A DNA stretch of 64,000 nt from an uncultured Bacteroidales bacterium (GCA_900317745.1 ONHW01000003.1:186001-250000); one strand, 5' to 3'. Counted from the stretch's first letter, positions 1-9,303 are shown. Made by a program: numbers and translations. The notes: generated by a model not told the origin, from the letters alone.

Positions 1-2
1 TG

Positions 3-665
3 AAGAACCGCGAACATGTCGAACCGCAGCAGGTTGACGAACTGTTGGCTCATGTAGGCATGGAACGTATCAGCCTGCACCCATCGGCAAACGGAAAATC
101 CGCATATCTGCACAAGTCCGATCCAATGGTTCAGGTGGATGCCGGAGCTATAGCCAAGGGGCAGAGTTGTGACATGATTGCCGATCTGCTGGTGCGCAAC
201 GGGTGCGGGAATTATCTGGTGGATATAGGCGGCGAGATCGTAGCCAAGGGTCACAACGCCCAAGGATCGGCGTGGCGGATAGGTATCACTCGCCCGATAG
301 ATGATGTGTCCGGCGAGCGGAACGAGGTCGAGGCTGTTGTGCAGTCCACGGATATTGCAATGGCAACCTCCGGCAACTACCGGAATTTCTATTACGACGG
401 CGAGCAGAAACGTTCGCATACTATCGACCCGCGCACGGGCTATCCGGTGCAGCACAGTCTGCTGTCTGCCACGGTATGCAGCAACAGTTGCATGCGCGCC
501 GACGCGTTGGCTACCGCCTGTATGGTGTTGGGAAGCGATGAAGCGTTACGGATGATCGAGGGCGATACGGTATCTGCCTGTTATCTGATCGTGGCTGAAC
601 AGGCTGACGGAGATTCAACCATGTTGCGGACCATCCGGTCCTCCCGGTGGAAATTTGATGATTGA
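3..665 (+). CDS. apbE: FAD:protein FMN transferase (ApbE), C-terminal part
   Basis: Partial gene: the frame is open to the left edge, so the start lies outside the window. ApbE attaches FMN covalently to threonines of secreted or membrane redox proteins such as NqrB/C and RnfG. The visible part carries the family signatures: VDAGAIAKG followed by an NYLVDIGGEIVAKG stretch, and near the C-terminus ATSGNYRN, then SHTIDPRTGYP, the flavin/metal-binding region. About 220 residues remain of a usual 320-340. A TTG at 45 is not a credible start because conserved sequence continues upstream of it. The next gene begins within a few bases of the stop, so the two are probably cotranscribed. Confidence 0.9.
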   Translation, partial: KNREHVEPQQVDELLAHVGMERISLHPSANGKSAYLHKSDPMVQVDAGAIAKGQSCDMIADLLVRNGCGNYLVDIGGEIVAKGHNAQGSAWRIGITRPIDDVSGERNEVEAVVQSTDIAMATSGNYRNFYYDGEQKRSHTIDPRTGYPVQHSLLSATVCSNSCMRADALATACMVLGSDEALRMIEGDTVSACYLIVAEQADGDSTMLRTIRSSRWKFDD

Positions 666-669
666 CAGT

Positions 670-1782
670 ATGAAACGGAGTTTACTATTTAGTCTGACAG
701 CGCTTGTGCTGTTTGCCGGTTGCGGCAAGCAGGGCGGTCGTACGCTTACTTCTGCCTCAGGCTCGATTTATGAGTGTCTGGTGGTTATTCCCAATGCCAC
801 GCTAACGGCGGAGCAGTTGGAGCAAATCAGTCAGGCACAGTTGCAACCGAACGACGGCAGCAGTTATGCGGAAGATGTGACAACGTTGTACGATGCCGTA
901 CGTATTGTGATGGGCGCAGATATGCCCTGTATGCCGCAGAAAGAGGCGTACTTCAAACTGATGCAGGTTACTCCTGCGTTGTTCGACAACATGCTCAAGC
1001 CTACGCGGAACATCCTAAGAGTGGATATCGACGGCACTCGTTACACCCAAGTGAAAGTCAAACCTCAGCGCGAGGTATGGTCAACGCCGCAGGCTGTGTA
1101 TAGCATCCAGGCGCCTTCTGCCGATGCTTTTCTCAGCTATTGGCTGGAGCATGGCGTGCAGGTGCGTGACTGGTTTGTCAGTCAGGAGATGACCCGCCAG
1201 CTGCGATTCTACCGCGCGTCAACCGAGAAGAATATACGTGCCTTGCTCAACAGCCGTTTTGCCTGCGACATGCTTGTGCCGAACGACTATATGCTGCTCA
1301 TGGATACGACGCTTGAGGCGACGTCCACGTTCGGGCTTACGGCTAACACTCATGTTCTATGGGCTTGCAACAACAAAGGTCCGTTGCGCCGAGACCTGGT
1401 GGTGTACAGTTATCCTTATACCGACGAGGGAACGTTTACTCTACCGTATCTCAACGCCAAACGCGACGAGGTGCTGGCGCCGCTTATCTCTGCCGGCGTC
1501 AAAGGCTCGTATATGGGTACAGAATACAAAGTCTTTCCGCCCGAGATGCGCACGCTCAATATCGACAGTACCTATACTGCCGAGGTGCGCGGACTATGGA
1601 AGATGAAAGGTGGCGAGGCTATGGGTGGCCCGTACGTCAGCCATACGTGGCTCGATCCTGTTCATGCGCGTGTGGTCACGGCTGAAGTGTTTGTGTTTGC
1701 GCCCGGACAGAAGAAACGTAACCCGCTTCGCCAAGCGGAAGCCATATTATATTCACGCGAACAATATTACGACAAGAAATGA
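670..1782 (+). CDS. DUF4837 family lipoprotein
   Basis: About 370 residues. The ATG at 670 gives a clean lipoprotein signal (MKRSLLFSLTALVLFAGC, Cys at residue 18); an ATG at 658 would overlap apbE and precede the signal with extra residues. The C-terminal third has the features I associate with DUF4837 of Bacteroidota: an RGLWKMKG stretch, MGGPYVSHTWLD, and FVFAPGQKKRNPLRQAEAILYS. The role is unknown; it should be anchored in the cell envelope. Its stop overlaps the ATG of the downstream glycosyltransferase by four bases (ATGA), which indicates translational coupling. The pairing with a lipid-type glycosyltransferase suggests an envelope function, but that is inference. Confidence 0.85.
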   Translation: MKRSLLFSLTALVLFAGCGKQGGRTLTSASGSIYECLVVIPNATLTAEQLEQISQAQLQPNDGSSYAEDVTTLYDAVRIVMGADMPCMPQKEAYFKLMQVTPALFDNMLKPTRNILRVDIDGTRYTQVKVKPQREVWSTPQAVYSIQAPSADAFLSYWLEHGVQVRDWFVSQEMTRQLRFYRASTEKNIRALLNSRFACDMLVPNDYMLLMDTTLEATSTFGLTANTHVLWACNNKGPLRRDLVVYSYPYTDEGTFTLPYLNAKRDEVLAPLISAGVKGSYMGTEYKVFPPEMRTLNIDSTYTAEVRGLWKMKGGEAMGGPYVSHTWLDPVHARVVTAEVFVFAPGQKKRNPLRQAEAILYSREQYYDKK

Positions 1783-2945
1783 AAATACTGATCTTATCCG
1801 CCAGTACAGGTGAGGGACATAACTCAAGTGGCAAAGCCATACTGAATGCTATGTTGCAGCGAGGCATCGACGCCGAGATGAAGGACGTACTGGAGATTGC
1901 CAATCCGCGCGCATCGAAGAAAGTGTCGAAAACATACGTCAAGAGTACCGAGGGACATAACTTGTTCTCGAAGATTTATGCGTTGGCAGTATGGGTGTCG
2001 GAGCATCTCAATCAGGGACGCCGTTCGCCCGTCTATCTGTTCAACAAGATCTATTGGCGTCGCCTGTACCGTTATCTCGAACAGGGTGGCTACGATGCTG
2101 TTGTGTCCGTCCATCTGTTTGCAGCAGAGAGTCTGACGGCAGTCAAGCGCGAAGGCAAACTCAGGATTCCCACATTCTTTGTGATGACTGATTATACTCT
2201 GCACGCCTTCCTGAATGACACCGATCTGGACTATTATATCATCCCGCACGAGGATCTGATTCCCGTATATACGCGCCAGGGATTCAAGTTCGACCATATT
2301 TTCCCCATCGGCATCCCCGTGGATGTTGACAAGTTCACCACCCGCCAACCCAAGCCTGAGGCACGCAAGCAGGTGGCTGAACAGTTAGGCTTCAAGCTCA
2401 AGGCGAACGAGGGTAACTGGTATCTGGTTATGTCCGGCAGTATGGGCTTCGGCAATATGTCGCAACTGATGCGCGAGTTTATCAGCCGTATAGGCAAGAA
2501 CGACCGCGTAATCTGCGTGTGCGGACGTAACGAACGCAACCTGCATACTGTACAACGCGATTTCGCCAAGGAGGGCAGAGTAGTGCCCGTAGGTTATACC
2601 GACAAGGTATCCTTGCTTATGGACGCCTGCGATGTTGTTCTGTCCAAGCCGGGAGGTATAACCACAACGGAAACGATCATCAAAAATATCCCGCTTGTCC
2701 ATACGGCACCTATACCCGGCATTGAGTCGGAGAATGCCGAGTTCTGCCACGAGCGGAACATGTCGTTCTATGCAGCCAAACCGGTTGAGCAGGTCGAGGC
2801 GGCTATACGTCTGGCTACAGATACCGAAGCCAGAGAGGCTATGCTCGAGAGCCAGCGGCGTAATTCCGAACCCAAAACATGCCAGTTCATCATCGACCTG
2901 GTTATGCATACTTTGGAAGATCGAGCCCAAAAGGAAAACGAATAA
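1779..2945 (+). CDS. MGDG synthase / UgtP-type glycosyltransferase
   Basis: 388-residue GT-B glycosyltransferase of the MurG/MGDG-synthase family, which transfers a sugar from a nucleotide sugar to a lipid acceptor such as diacylglycerol at the inner membrane. Evidence: N-terminal STGEGHNSSGKA (the GxGH acceptor-side motif), a central DYYIIPHEDL region, then the C-terminal nucleotide-sugar-binding part with GSMGFGNM and KPGGITTTE. No signal peptide or membrane span; members are peripheral. The start overlaps the preceding stop (ATGA). The exact acceptor cannot be read from sequence; the undecaprenyl substrate of MurG is less likely because the N-terminal motif is the MGDG/UgtP form. Confidence 0.85.
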   Translation: MKILILSASTGEGHNSSGKAILNAMLQRGIDAEMKDVLEIANPRASKKVSKTYVKSTEGHNLFSKIYALAVWVSEHLNQGRRSPVYLFNKIYWRRLYRYLEQGGYDAVVSVHLFAAESLTAVKREGKLRIPTFFVMTDYTLHAFLNDTDLDYYIIPHEDLIPVYTRQGFKFDHIFPIGIPVDVDKFTTRQPKPEARKQVAEQLGFKLKANEGNWYLVMSGSMGFGNMSQLMREFISRIGKNDRVICVCGRNERNLHTVQRDFAKEGRVVPVGYTDKVSLLMDACDVVLSKPGGITTTETIIKNIPLVHTAPIPGIESENAEFCHERNMSFYAAKPVEQVEAAIRLATDTEAREAMLESQRRNSEPKTCQFIIDLVMHTLEDRAQKENE

Positions 2946-2976
2946 TGCACAATTTTGAAAAAAAAGTTGCAGAAAT

Positions 2977-3008
2977 CTTGCAAATGTGCAAAATTTTTCG
3001 TAACTTTG
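2977..3008 (+). promoter_or_regulatory. Bacteroidota-type promoter for the TPR-ribH-lysC-yitT operon
   Basis: CTTG at 2977-2980, 20 bp spacer, TAACTTTG at 3001-3008, matching the TTTG/TAnnTTTG consensus of the primary sigma factor of this phylum except for the first base. Transcription should start near 3014, about 68 bases before the first gene. Confidence 0.75.
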
Positions 3009-3081
3009 TAGGCGGTTTGCGTGTGAACGTTTGTAGCATGCAGATTTTCTGACGAAAGAATATAAAATTATATAACATATT

Positions 3082-3759
3082 ATGGCAAAAAAAGATTTTA
3101 CAAAAGAGGATCAGAACCTCGAAAATGTACAAGAAACGCTTTCCACAGCAGGAATGTGGATTGAGAAAAACCAAAACGCTATTGAGTGGACAGTGTTTGG
3201 CGTAGTGCTGGTTGTATTGGCCTGGATGCTGCTGAACACGTATGTGATCAAGCCCAAACACCTTGAGGCAAGCAACGAGAATGCCAAGGCTGTCGTTTAT
3301 TTCGGCCAGGGTGACTTCGAGAAGGCTCTGAACGGCGACGATGCTGATTGCATGGGCTTTGAGGCTATAGCCAACAAATACGGCTATTTCCAGGAAGGCA
3401 AACTTGCTGCGCTCTATGCTGGAATATGCTACTACCAGCAGGGCGACTACGAGCAGGCTGCTGCGTCCCTCAAGAAGTTCAAGGCTGACGATGTGAATAT
3501 TGCTCCGGCTGCTGCACAGCTGTTAGGCGACGCTTACGTACAGCTTGAGGACTACAACAAGGCTGTTTCGGCTTTTGAGGCTGCTGCCAAGAGCGGTAAC
3601 GAGATCATCGCTCCCATGAGCCTGAAGAAAGCCGGTCTCGCTTATATGGAATTGGGCAAGAAGGCTTCCGCCAAGAAAGCTTTCGAGGCTATCAAAGCCA
3701 ATTATCCCTCTTCCGCTGAGGCACAGGATATCGACAAGTTTATTGCTTTGGCTGAGTAA
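3082..3759 (+). CDS. Single-span membrane protein with TPR repeats
   Basis: 225 residues. A charged N-terminus (about 35 residues) is followed by one membrane span around residues 36-57 (WTVFGVVLVVLAWMLLNTYV) and then alpha-helical tetratricopeptide repeats, for example LYAGICYYQQGDYEQAAASL and LGDAYVQLEDYNKAVSAFEA, with a last repeat ending in the YPSSAEAQDI stretch. The arrangement, short cytoplasmic N-terminus plus periplasmic TPRs, is like that of YfgM/ancillary SecYEG proteins, but family membership is not shown. It is first in an operon with ribH (TAATG overlap with the next start). Confidence 0.8.
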   Translation: MAKKDFTKEDQNLENVQETLSTAGMWIEKNQNAIEWTVFGVVLVVLAWMLLNTYVIKPKHLEASNENAKAVVYFGQGDFEKALNGDDADCMGFEAIANKYGYFQEGKLAALYAGICYYQQGDYEQAAASLKKFKADDVNIAPAAAQLLGDAYVQLEDYNKAVSAFEAAAKSGNEIIAPMSLKKAGLAYMELGKKASAKKAFEAIKANYPSSAEAQDIDKFIALAE

Positions 3760-4235
3760 TGACTACCGACCTTAGCAAATATGACCCTACAGAATTGCCT
3801 GGCGCTGATGTGCTCAAACATCAGCGCTACGCAATTATTGTAGCCGATTGGAATAGCGAGATCACCTATGCTATGGCGGATGGCGCACGGCAAACCCTGA
3901 TCAAGCATGGAGTGGATGAGGATAATATCTCGCTCACCCATGTGCCCGGCACAGTCGAACTGACGTATGCGGCACGTGTGATGATGAATCGCGAAAAGCC
4001 GCATGCTATCATTGTTATCGGTTGCGTCATTCAGGGCGATACGCCGCATTTCGACTATGTGTGCCAATCCGTTACGCAAGGTGTGACTCTGCTGAATGCC
4101 GAAGGCCGGTGCCCGGTTATCTTCTCTGTCCTGACTACACTTGATAAGCAACAGGCACTTGACCGAGCCGGCGGCAGACTGGGGAACAAAGGCATCGAGG
4201 GAGCAGTGACTGCCATACAAATGGCGAATATTTAA
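3759..4235 (+). CDS. ribH: 6,7-dimethyl-8-ribityllumazine synthase
   Basis: 158 residues, normal length. Condenses 5-amino-6-ribitylaminouracil with 3,4-dihydroxy-2-butanone 4-phosphate in the penultimate step of riboflavin synthesis; forms capsid-like or pentameric assemblies in the cytoplasm. Motifs: WNSEI near the N-terminus (substrate aromatic residue), HVPGTVELTYA, GCVIQGDTPHFDYV with the catalytic histidine, and RAGGRLGNKGIEGA near the end. The ATG overlaps the stop of the TPR gene (TAATG), implying coupling. No other riboflavin gene is in the window. Confidence 0.95.
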   Translation: MTTDLSKYDPTELPGADVLKHQRYAIIVADWNSEITYAMADGARQTLIKHGVDEDNISLTHVPGTVELTYAARVMMNREKPHAIIVIGCVIQGDTPHFDYVCQSVTQGVTLLNAEGRCPVIFSVLTTLDKQQALDRAGGRLGNKGIEGAVTAIQMANI

Positions 4236-4256
4236 CAGAACGTTCTTTCTGCTACT

Positions 4257-5507
4257 ATGAAAGTATATAAGTTCGGTGGCGCGTCCGTCAAGGATGCCGA
4301 GGGCGTGAAAAACCTTCTCTCGATTGTTCGTCAGACAACCGACGACCTTGTTGTTGTCGTATCCGCTATGGGCAAGACAACCAATGCCCTTGAGCGTATT
4401 GTTGATACGATAGGTCAGGGCGACAAACAGGGTGTGGACCGCCTGTGGAAAGAACTGCTGGCGTACCACGAGCAGATTGCTGCCGATCTGGGAGTCAAGG
4501 TCAAGGAGGTTGTAGCCGATGATGTGCTCGGTGCTGTCATGGCACATCGTAATGCCAAAGATGCAGGGTACGACGACTTGTACGACACGATCGTTTCCGT
4601 GGGCGAACTGATGTCCACATCGATTGTTGCCGCGTACCTCAATCAGCAGGGCATACAGGCTCAACTGTGGAATATGCCCGAACTGCTGATTACCGACGGC
4701 TCGTTCCGCGAGGCGGTTGTGAATATGCCGGCTTCGGAACAGAAGATGCAACGCGCCTGGCACGACCCGTACCGACCACGCGTGATTGTGGCGCAGGGAT
4801 TCATCGGCGGAACAGATTCCGGTCATCGCACCACGCTCGGACGCGAAGGATCGGACTATACTGCGGCACTCATTGCCAACTTCCTGAACGCCGAGAGTGT
4901 GACGATCTGGAAGGACGTGCCCGGCATACTCAATGCCGATCCGCGTATCGAACAGAACACGGTACTTATACCCGAACTCAACTATTTCGAAGCAGTCGAA
5001 CTCGCATATTCAGGCGCGCAGGTTATTCACCCCAAGACTATCCGGCCGCTCGAGAACAAGCATATACCTTTGTATGTGCGCCCGTTCATGCAGCCCGACC
5101 AGCCCGGCACAATCATCAAGGCGGCACCTACCGAACCCGTTAACGTGCCCGTGTATATTTGGCGCAAGGAGCAGGTGCTGGTAACTATGCGCGCCAAAGA
5201 TTTCTCATTTGTGCTTGAGGATAGTCTCACCCGGATCTTCGATGTCATCAGCCGGTGCCGGTTGAAAGTGTCGCTCATTCAGTCGTCGGCAGTCACGGTT
5301 TCCGTGTGTGTCGATAACTCGCGCAGCCTGCCCAAAGCACTGCAACTGCTCAGCGAACGGTTTGCAGTTACTTACAACGAGCACCTGTCCTTACTCACTA
5401 TCCGCGGCACAACGCCCGAACTGATTGAGAAAGAGAGACAGGGACGAACAATCCTGCTGAGCCAACTCACACGACGTACCGCTAAATTTGTTATTGCCAA
5501 TTCATAA
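4257..5507 (+). CDS. lysC: Aspartate kinase
   Basis: 416 residues, monofunctional type. Phosphorylates aspartate, the first step of the lysine/threonine/methionine (diaminopimelate) pathway. N-terminal KFGGASVKDAEGV, the phosphate-binding start; VVVVSAMGKTTN; GREGSDYTAALIA for aspartate/ATP binding; C-terminal ACT-type regulatory region from about residue 300 with VSLIQSSAVTVSVCVD. The length and ACT part suggest feedback inhibition, but which amino acid inhibits it cannot be read. Lies 21 bp after ribH in the same direction; no homoserine dehydrogenase fusion. Confidence 0.93.
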   Translation: MKVYKFGGASVKDAEGVKNLLSIVRQTTDDLVVVVSAMGKTTNALERIVDTIGQGDKQGVDRLWKELLAYHEQIAADLGVKVKEVVADDVLGAVMAHRNAKDAGYDDLYDTIVSVGELMSTSIVAAYLNQQGIQAQLWNMPELLITDGSFREAVVNMPASEQKMQRAWHDPYRPRVIVAQGFIGGTDSGHRTTLGREGSDYTAALIANFLNAESVTIWKDVPGILNADPRIEQNTVLIPELNYFEAVELAYSGAQVIHPKTIRPLENKHIPLYVRPFMQPDQPGTIIKAAPTEPVNVPVYIWRKEQVLVTMRAKDFSFVLEDSLTRIFDVISRCRLKVSLIQSSAVTVSVCVDNSRSLPKALQLLSERFAVTYNEHLSLLTIRGTTPELIEKERQGRTILLSQLTRRTAKFVIANS

Positions 5508-5527
5508 GCAAAACAACGAATATAACC

Positions 5528-6631
5528 ATGAACGAACACTTTACCAAGCAATACTGGCTGGATCAATGGCAATCCTTCGTGCACGCGCTGGGCACGAAGA
5601 AGTTCTGGCGCGAACTTATCGTCATGACACTCGGCATGGGTATAGGTGCTGCTGCGGTCTATTATTTCCTGATGCCCTCGCACCTGATCATCGGTACGAT
5701 CTCCGGACTCAGTATCGTTATCAATACGATCATCGGTGGTGATGCCGATACGTTCTCGTATCTGGTGATGGGTATCAACGCTTTCCTGCTCCTGTTGGCG
5801 TTCCTGCTTATCGGCAACGAGTTCGGAGCGAAGACTGTCTATACAGCCATGATCCTTGGTCCTCTTACCCAGGTCTGGGATCGCATCTATCCATATACCA
5901 ACTTCACCCACCGCGTGATTGACAATCCCGATGTTCTTGCCCGACTGCAAGCCGGCGAGACCGTGCTGGACGCACATGGTAACCCGTATCTGCTCAGCAG
6001 GGCAGGGGAGGTGCTTGAGCAGATAAAGGACACCGTTATGTCAGCTGGAATGGGCTTGGGCGATGTGTGGTTCGACCTCGTGTGCTTCGTGTTCCTGCTG
6101 TCGATGTGCCAGGCTATAGAGTTCAATATCAACGCCTCAACGGGCGGATTGGATATATTGGCAAAGATCATCAACAAGTACCTGCATTTCGATATAGGTG
6201 CGTCGGTCACCATTGGCGGAGCACTCATCTGCTGCTCGGCGTTTCTGATCAACGATTTCCGAATGGTGGTTATCGGACTTATCGGTACGTGGATCAACGG
6301 TCTGGTGATCGACTACTTCACAGCCTCAATCTCCAAGCGCAAACGCGTATGTATAATCAGCAGCGAGTACGAACGTATCCGCGAGTATATAATCAACGAC
6401 CTCGTGCGCGGATGTACGCTCTATGAGGTACGAGGCGGTTTTGGCGGCACAAAGAAGATCGAGATTCAGTCCCTGCTTACGCAGGACGAGTTCGCCAAAC
6501 TCATGGCGTTCATCAAGAATAACCAAATCAAGTCGTTCATCACGGCAGGCAACTGCAGCGAGGTGTATGGCTTGTGGCTCAAACATAAGAAGGGCAAAGC
6601 CGGAAAGATTGAGATTGATACGTCCGAATAA
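5528..6631 (+). CDS. YitT family membrane protein with DUF2179 domain
   Basis: 367 residues. Hydrophobic segments in the first two thirds (LIVMTLGMGIGAAAVYYFL, LLLLAFLLIGNEFGAKTVY, VWFDLVCFVFLLSMC and others) with the family's STGGLDILAKIIN signature, then a soluble C-terminal DUF2179 domain of roughly 80 residues (RKRVCIISSEYERIREYI to the end). Inner membrane; function unknown, suspected transport. There is a loop of about 60 residues (YPYTNFTHRVIDNPD to IKDTVMSAGMG) between early spans. 20 bp after lysC, so probably the last gene of that operon. Confidence 0.87.
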   Translation: MNEHFTKQYWLDQWQSFVHALGTKKFWRELIVMTLGMGIGAAAVYYFLMPSHLIIGTISGLSIVINTIIGGDADTFSYLVMGINAFLLLLAFLLIGNEFGAKTVYTAMILGPLTQVWDRIYPYTNFTHRVIDNPDVLARLQAGETVLDAHGNPYLLSRAGEVLEQIKDTVMSAGMGLGDVWFDLVCFVFLLSMCQAIEFNINASTGGLDILAKIINKYLHFDIGASVTIGGALICCSAFLINDFRMVVIGLIGTWINGLVIDYFTASISKRKRVCIISSEYERIREYIINDLVRGCTLYEVRGGFGGTKKIEIQSLLTQDEFAKLMAFIKNNQIKSFITAGNCSEVYGLWLKHKKGKAGKIEIDTSE

Positions 6632-6658
6632 TCTTTAATTCAATATATAATTAACGTA

Positions 6659-6676
6659 TCCGCCTACCTTGGCGGA
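6659..6676 (+). terminator. Short GC hairpin after the yitT gene
   Basis: TCCGCC, six-base loop, GGCGGA, followed by A-rich rather than T-rich sequence. A candidate weak terminator or mRNA end hairpin. Confidence 0.35.
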
Positions 6677-6693
6677 CAAAAAATACAGCAAAT

Positions 6694-7593
6694 ATGAAAC
6701 CAACATTATTTATCTTGGCTGCAGGAATGGGCAGCCGCTATGGAGGACTGAAGCAACTTGACGGTCTCGGACCGAATGGCGAAACCATCATGGACTACTC
6801 CGTGTTTGACGCACTACGTGCCGGATTCGGAAAGATCGTTTTTGTTATCCGCAAGGATTTTGAGGAGGATTTCCGCCGCGTTGTTATTGCCAAATATGCC
6901 GACAAAGTGCCCTGCAAAGTATGCTTCCAGAGCCTCGACAAAGTGCCTGCCGGTTGCACCTACAATCCCGAGCGCACCAAACCCTGGGGCACCAACCACG
7001 CCGTGCTGATGGGCAAGGATGTGATTCGCGAGCCGTTTGCTGTCATCAATGCCGACGACTTCTATGGCAAGGAGAGTTTTGAGGTGCTTGCCAAGTTCCT
7101 CAAGGGCGTGGAAGGCAAGCAGAACAAGTATTGCATGGTCGGCTATCGCGTATGCAACACCCTGAGCGAGCACGGATCGGTTAGCCGTGGCGTTTGCCAG
7201 ACTGACAACAACCGCTGCCTGACCGATGTAGTGGAGCGCACGAACATAGAGCGCAAGAACGGGCAGATCGTCTTTACCGAGGATGGCAAGGATTTCCCGC
7301 TCGACGAGCATACGCCCGTTTCGATGAACATGTGGGGATTCACACCCGAGTATTTCGACTACTCCGAGCAGGCTTTCCGCGAGTTTGTGCAGCAGTATGG
7401 ACAGGAACTGAAGAAGGAGTTCTATATCCCGACGCTGGTTAACGACCTTATCAAGGCAGGCAAGGCTACCTGCGAGGTGCTGGATACGCCCGCCAAGTGG
7501 TTCGGCGTAACGTATGCCGATGACCGTCAGATGGTGGTTGACAAGATCCAGGCACTCGTCAACGAAGGTGTTTATCCCAGCCCGCTGTTCTAA
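6694..7593 (+). CDS. Sugar-phosphate nucleotidyltransferase family protein
   Basis: 299 residues, Rossmann-like nucleotidyltransferase fold. Starts with FILAAGMGSRYGGLKQ, the NTP/metal-binding loop in the form seen in a Bacteroidota subfamily, followed by GPNGETIMDYSVFDA and the metal-binding INADDFYG. Lacks the extra C-terminal hexapeptide repeats of GlmU. Activates a sugar phosphate with NTP in the cytoplasm; the sugar cannot be inferred. In this phylum such genes often sit beside a choline/aminoglycoside-type kinase, which is absent here; galE follows instead. Confidence 0.85.
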   Translation: MKPTLFILAAGMGSRYGGLKQLDGLGPNGETIMDYSVFDALRAGFGKIVFVIRKDFEEDFRRVVIAKYADKVPCKVCFQSLDKVPAGCTYNPERTKPWGTNHAVLMGKDVIREPFAVINADDFYGKESFEVLAKFLKGVEGKQNKYCMVGYRVCNTLSEHGSVSRGVCQTDNNRCLTDVVERTNIERKNGQIVFTEDGKDFPLDEHTPVSMNMWGFTPEYFDYSEQAFREFVQQYGQELKKEFYIPTLVNDLIKAGKATCEVLDTPAKWFGVTYADDRQMVVDKIQALVNEGVYPSPLF

Positions 7594-7598
7594 ATAGC

Positions 7599-7618
7599 AT
7601 CAGCCATATTTGGCTGAT
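7599..7618 (+). terminator. ATCAGCCA hairpin after nucleotidyltransferase gene
   Basis: ATCAGCCA, TATT, TGGCTGAT: perfect 8-bp stem, six bases after the stop. The same stem sequence occurs twice more after infC (23616-23676), so it is a reused hairpin. Confidence 0.5.
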
Positions 7619-7655
7619 AAATCATATATCATAAATCATAAATTTGAAATCATAA

Positions 7656-8687
7656 ATGTCACGAATACTTGTAACCGGTGGTACCGGATATATAGGCTCG
7701 CATACAACGGTCGAGCTCATGCAGCAGGGTTACGATGTCACGGTGGTGGATAACCTGAGCAACTCCAGTGTGGATGTGCTGGATGGTATTGAGGCCATTG
7801 TCGGCAAGCGCCCGCAGTTTGCCAATGTTGATTGCAACGACTACAACGCCATGGATAAGATTTTCCGCACCTATCCTGACATCAAGGCGGTCATTCACTT
7901 TGCCGCCAGCAAGGCGGTAGGAGAGAGTGTCGAAAAACCGCTGATGTACTACCGCAACAATATAGGCTCGCTGATTACTCTGTTGGAAATAATGAAGCAG
8001 CATGATGTGCGCAATATAGTCTTCAGTTCATCGTGCACCGTTTATGGTCAGCCTGATGCTGAACATCTGCCAGTGGGCGAAGATGCTCCTATACAGAAAG
8101 CGCTCTCGCCGTATGGCAACACCAAGCAGATCAACGAGGAGATCATCTGCGACGAGGCTCATGCTGACAGCAACCTGCACGCTATATTGCTGCGTTATTT
8201 CAATCCTATCGGTGCCCATCCGTCGGCACTCATCGGTGAACTGCCTAACGGTGTGCCGCAGAACCTGCTGCCGTTCGTTACACAGACTGCCGCAGGACTG
8301 CGCAAGGAACTGAAGGTTTTTGGTGACGACTACAACACGCCTGACGGCAGTTGCATACGCGACTATATCTATGTCGTTGACCTCGCCAAGGCGCATGTCA
8401 AAGCCGTTGAGCGCATGCTCGAGGGCAAAGCGGACGAGCAGGTAGAGGTCTTCAACCTCGGTACGGGACGCGGACTGAGTGTGCTGGAGATCGTACGCAC
8501 GTTTATCGACGTAACGGGTGTCAACCTGCCTTATCAGATCGTCGGACGTCGTGAGGGAGATATCGAGCAGGTTTGGGCTAACCCCAAGAAAGCCAACGAG
8601 GTTCTTGGTTGGCGTGCCGAAACACCTACGCGCGACATCCTTGCTTCTGCTTGGAAGTGGCAATGCCACCTCGCCGAGAAAAAGTAA
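7656..8687 (+). CDS. galE: UDP-glucose 4-epimerase
   Basis: 343 residues, usual length. Interconverts UDP-glucose and UDP-galactose with bound NAD. N-terminal TGGTGYIGSHT for dinucleotide binding, FAASKAVGESVEKP, SSSCTVYG, and the catalytic YGNTK (Tyr-x-x-x-Lys). C-terminal LGTGRGLSVLEIV and GWRAETPTRDI are typical of the extended SDR epimerases. Supplies galactosyl donors for glycans and allows galactose use. No other Leloir gene is adjacent. Confidence 0.95.
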   Translation: MSRILVTGGTGYIGSHTTVELMQQGYDVTVVDNLSNSSVDVLDGIEAIVGKRPQFANVDCNDYNAMDKIFRTYPDIKAVIHFAASKAVGESVEKPLMYYRNNIGSLITLLEIMKQHDVRNIVFSSSCTVYGQPDAEHLPVGEDAPIQKALSPYGNTKQINEEIICDEAHADSNLHAILLRYFNPIGAHPSALIGELPNGVPQNLLPFVTQTAAGLRKELKVFGDDYNTPDGSCIRDYIYVVDLAKAHVKAVERMLEGKADEQVEVFNLGTGRGLSVLEIVRTFIDVTGVNLPYQIVGRREGDIEQVWANPKKANEVLGWRAETPTRDILASAWKWQCHLAEKK

Positions 8688-8724
8688 CACACTTTCAGGA
8701 GTATTCTGCCGATTTGTATCGTTC

Positions 8725-9294
8725 ATGACTAAATCAGCACCCGAGATAGCCACCCTGTGCCTGGACATCGAAGACGCCACCAAGCGCAAGATACGCACTC
8801 CGTACGACTTTGAGTTCTTGTCCGGCGCTATCTGGTTGCGCCTGCACGAACATGTTTCTCCCACTACGCTCAAGCGTCTGTGGGGGTATATAGGTGGTAT
8901 TGGTCGTCCGCGACGCACCACGCTCTGCATCATGGCGCAGTTTCTTGGTTATACCGATTGGGAGGATTATGTCGCCTCTCTTGCCACGCGCACAGAGGTG
9001 GAGAGTGCTTCGTTCAATGGCGATGGTATACATATCGGCGATCTGCAACAAGGCGATCGGGTAGAGGTGACATGGCTACCCAATCGCCGTTGCGTTTTTC
9101 GTTACGAGGGCGACGCGCACTTCACGGTGCTGGAAGTCGCCAACGCCAAACTGCATGCAGGCGACACGTTCAATGCTGCCTGTTTCCTGCTGAATAAACC
9201 GATGTATATCGATAATCTTGTTCGCGGCAACAATCCTCCCACATCCTATGTCGCCGGTTCGCGCAACGGATTATCATCCGTTAGAAAAATTTGA
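8725..9294 (+). CDS. Small putative DNA-binding protein (WGY-type N-terminal domain)
   Basis: 189 residues with the ATG at 8725; a longer frame into galE is a shadow. The N-terminal 85 residues contain TPYDFEFLSGAIWLRLHE, SPTTLKRLWGYI and TLCIMAQFLGYTDWEDY, a layout I recall from many uncharacterised Bacteroidota proteins and which looks helix-turn-helix-like. The second half (about 90-189) looks like a beta-rich small domain (GDRVEVTWLPNRRCVFRYEG, FTVLEV). Nine bases separate it from the kinase gene, so the two form a unit, possibly regulator and kinase. Function not established. Confidence 0.7.
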   Translation: MTKSAPEIATLCLDIEDATKRKIRTPYDFEFLSGAIWLRLHEHVSPTTLKRLWGYIGGIGRPRRTTLCIMAQFLGYTDWEDYVASLATRTEVESASFNGDGIHIGDLQQGDRVEVTWLPNRRCVFRYEGDAHFTVLEVANAKLHAGDTFNAACFLLNKPMYIDNLVRGNNPPTSYVAGSRNGLSSVRKI

Positions 9295-9303
9295 AAGTAA
9301 TCC

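Noticed and set aside
8518-8724. GTG-started extension of the WGY-type protein into galE
   Set aside because: Overlaps 170 bp of conserved galE sequence; the ATG at 8725 precedes the first conserved segment.
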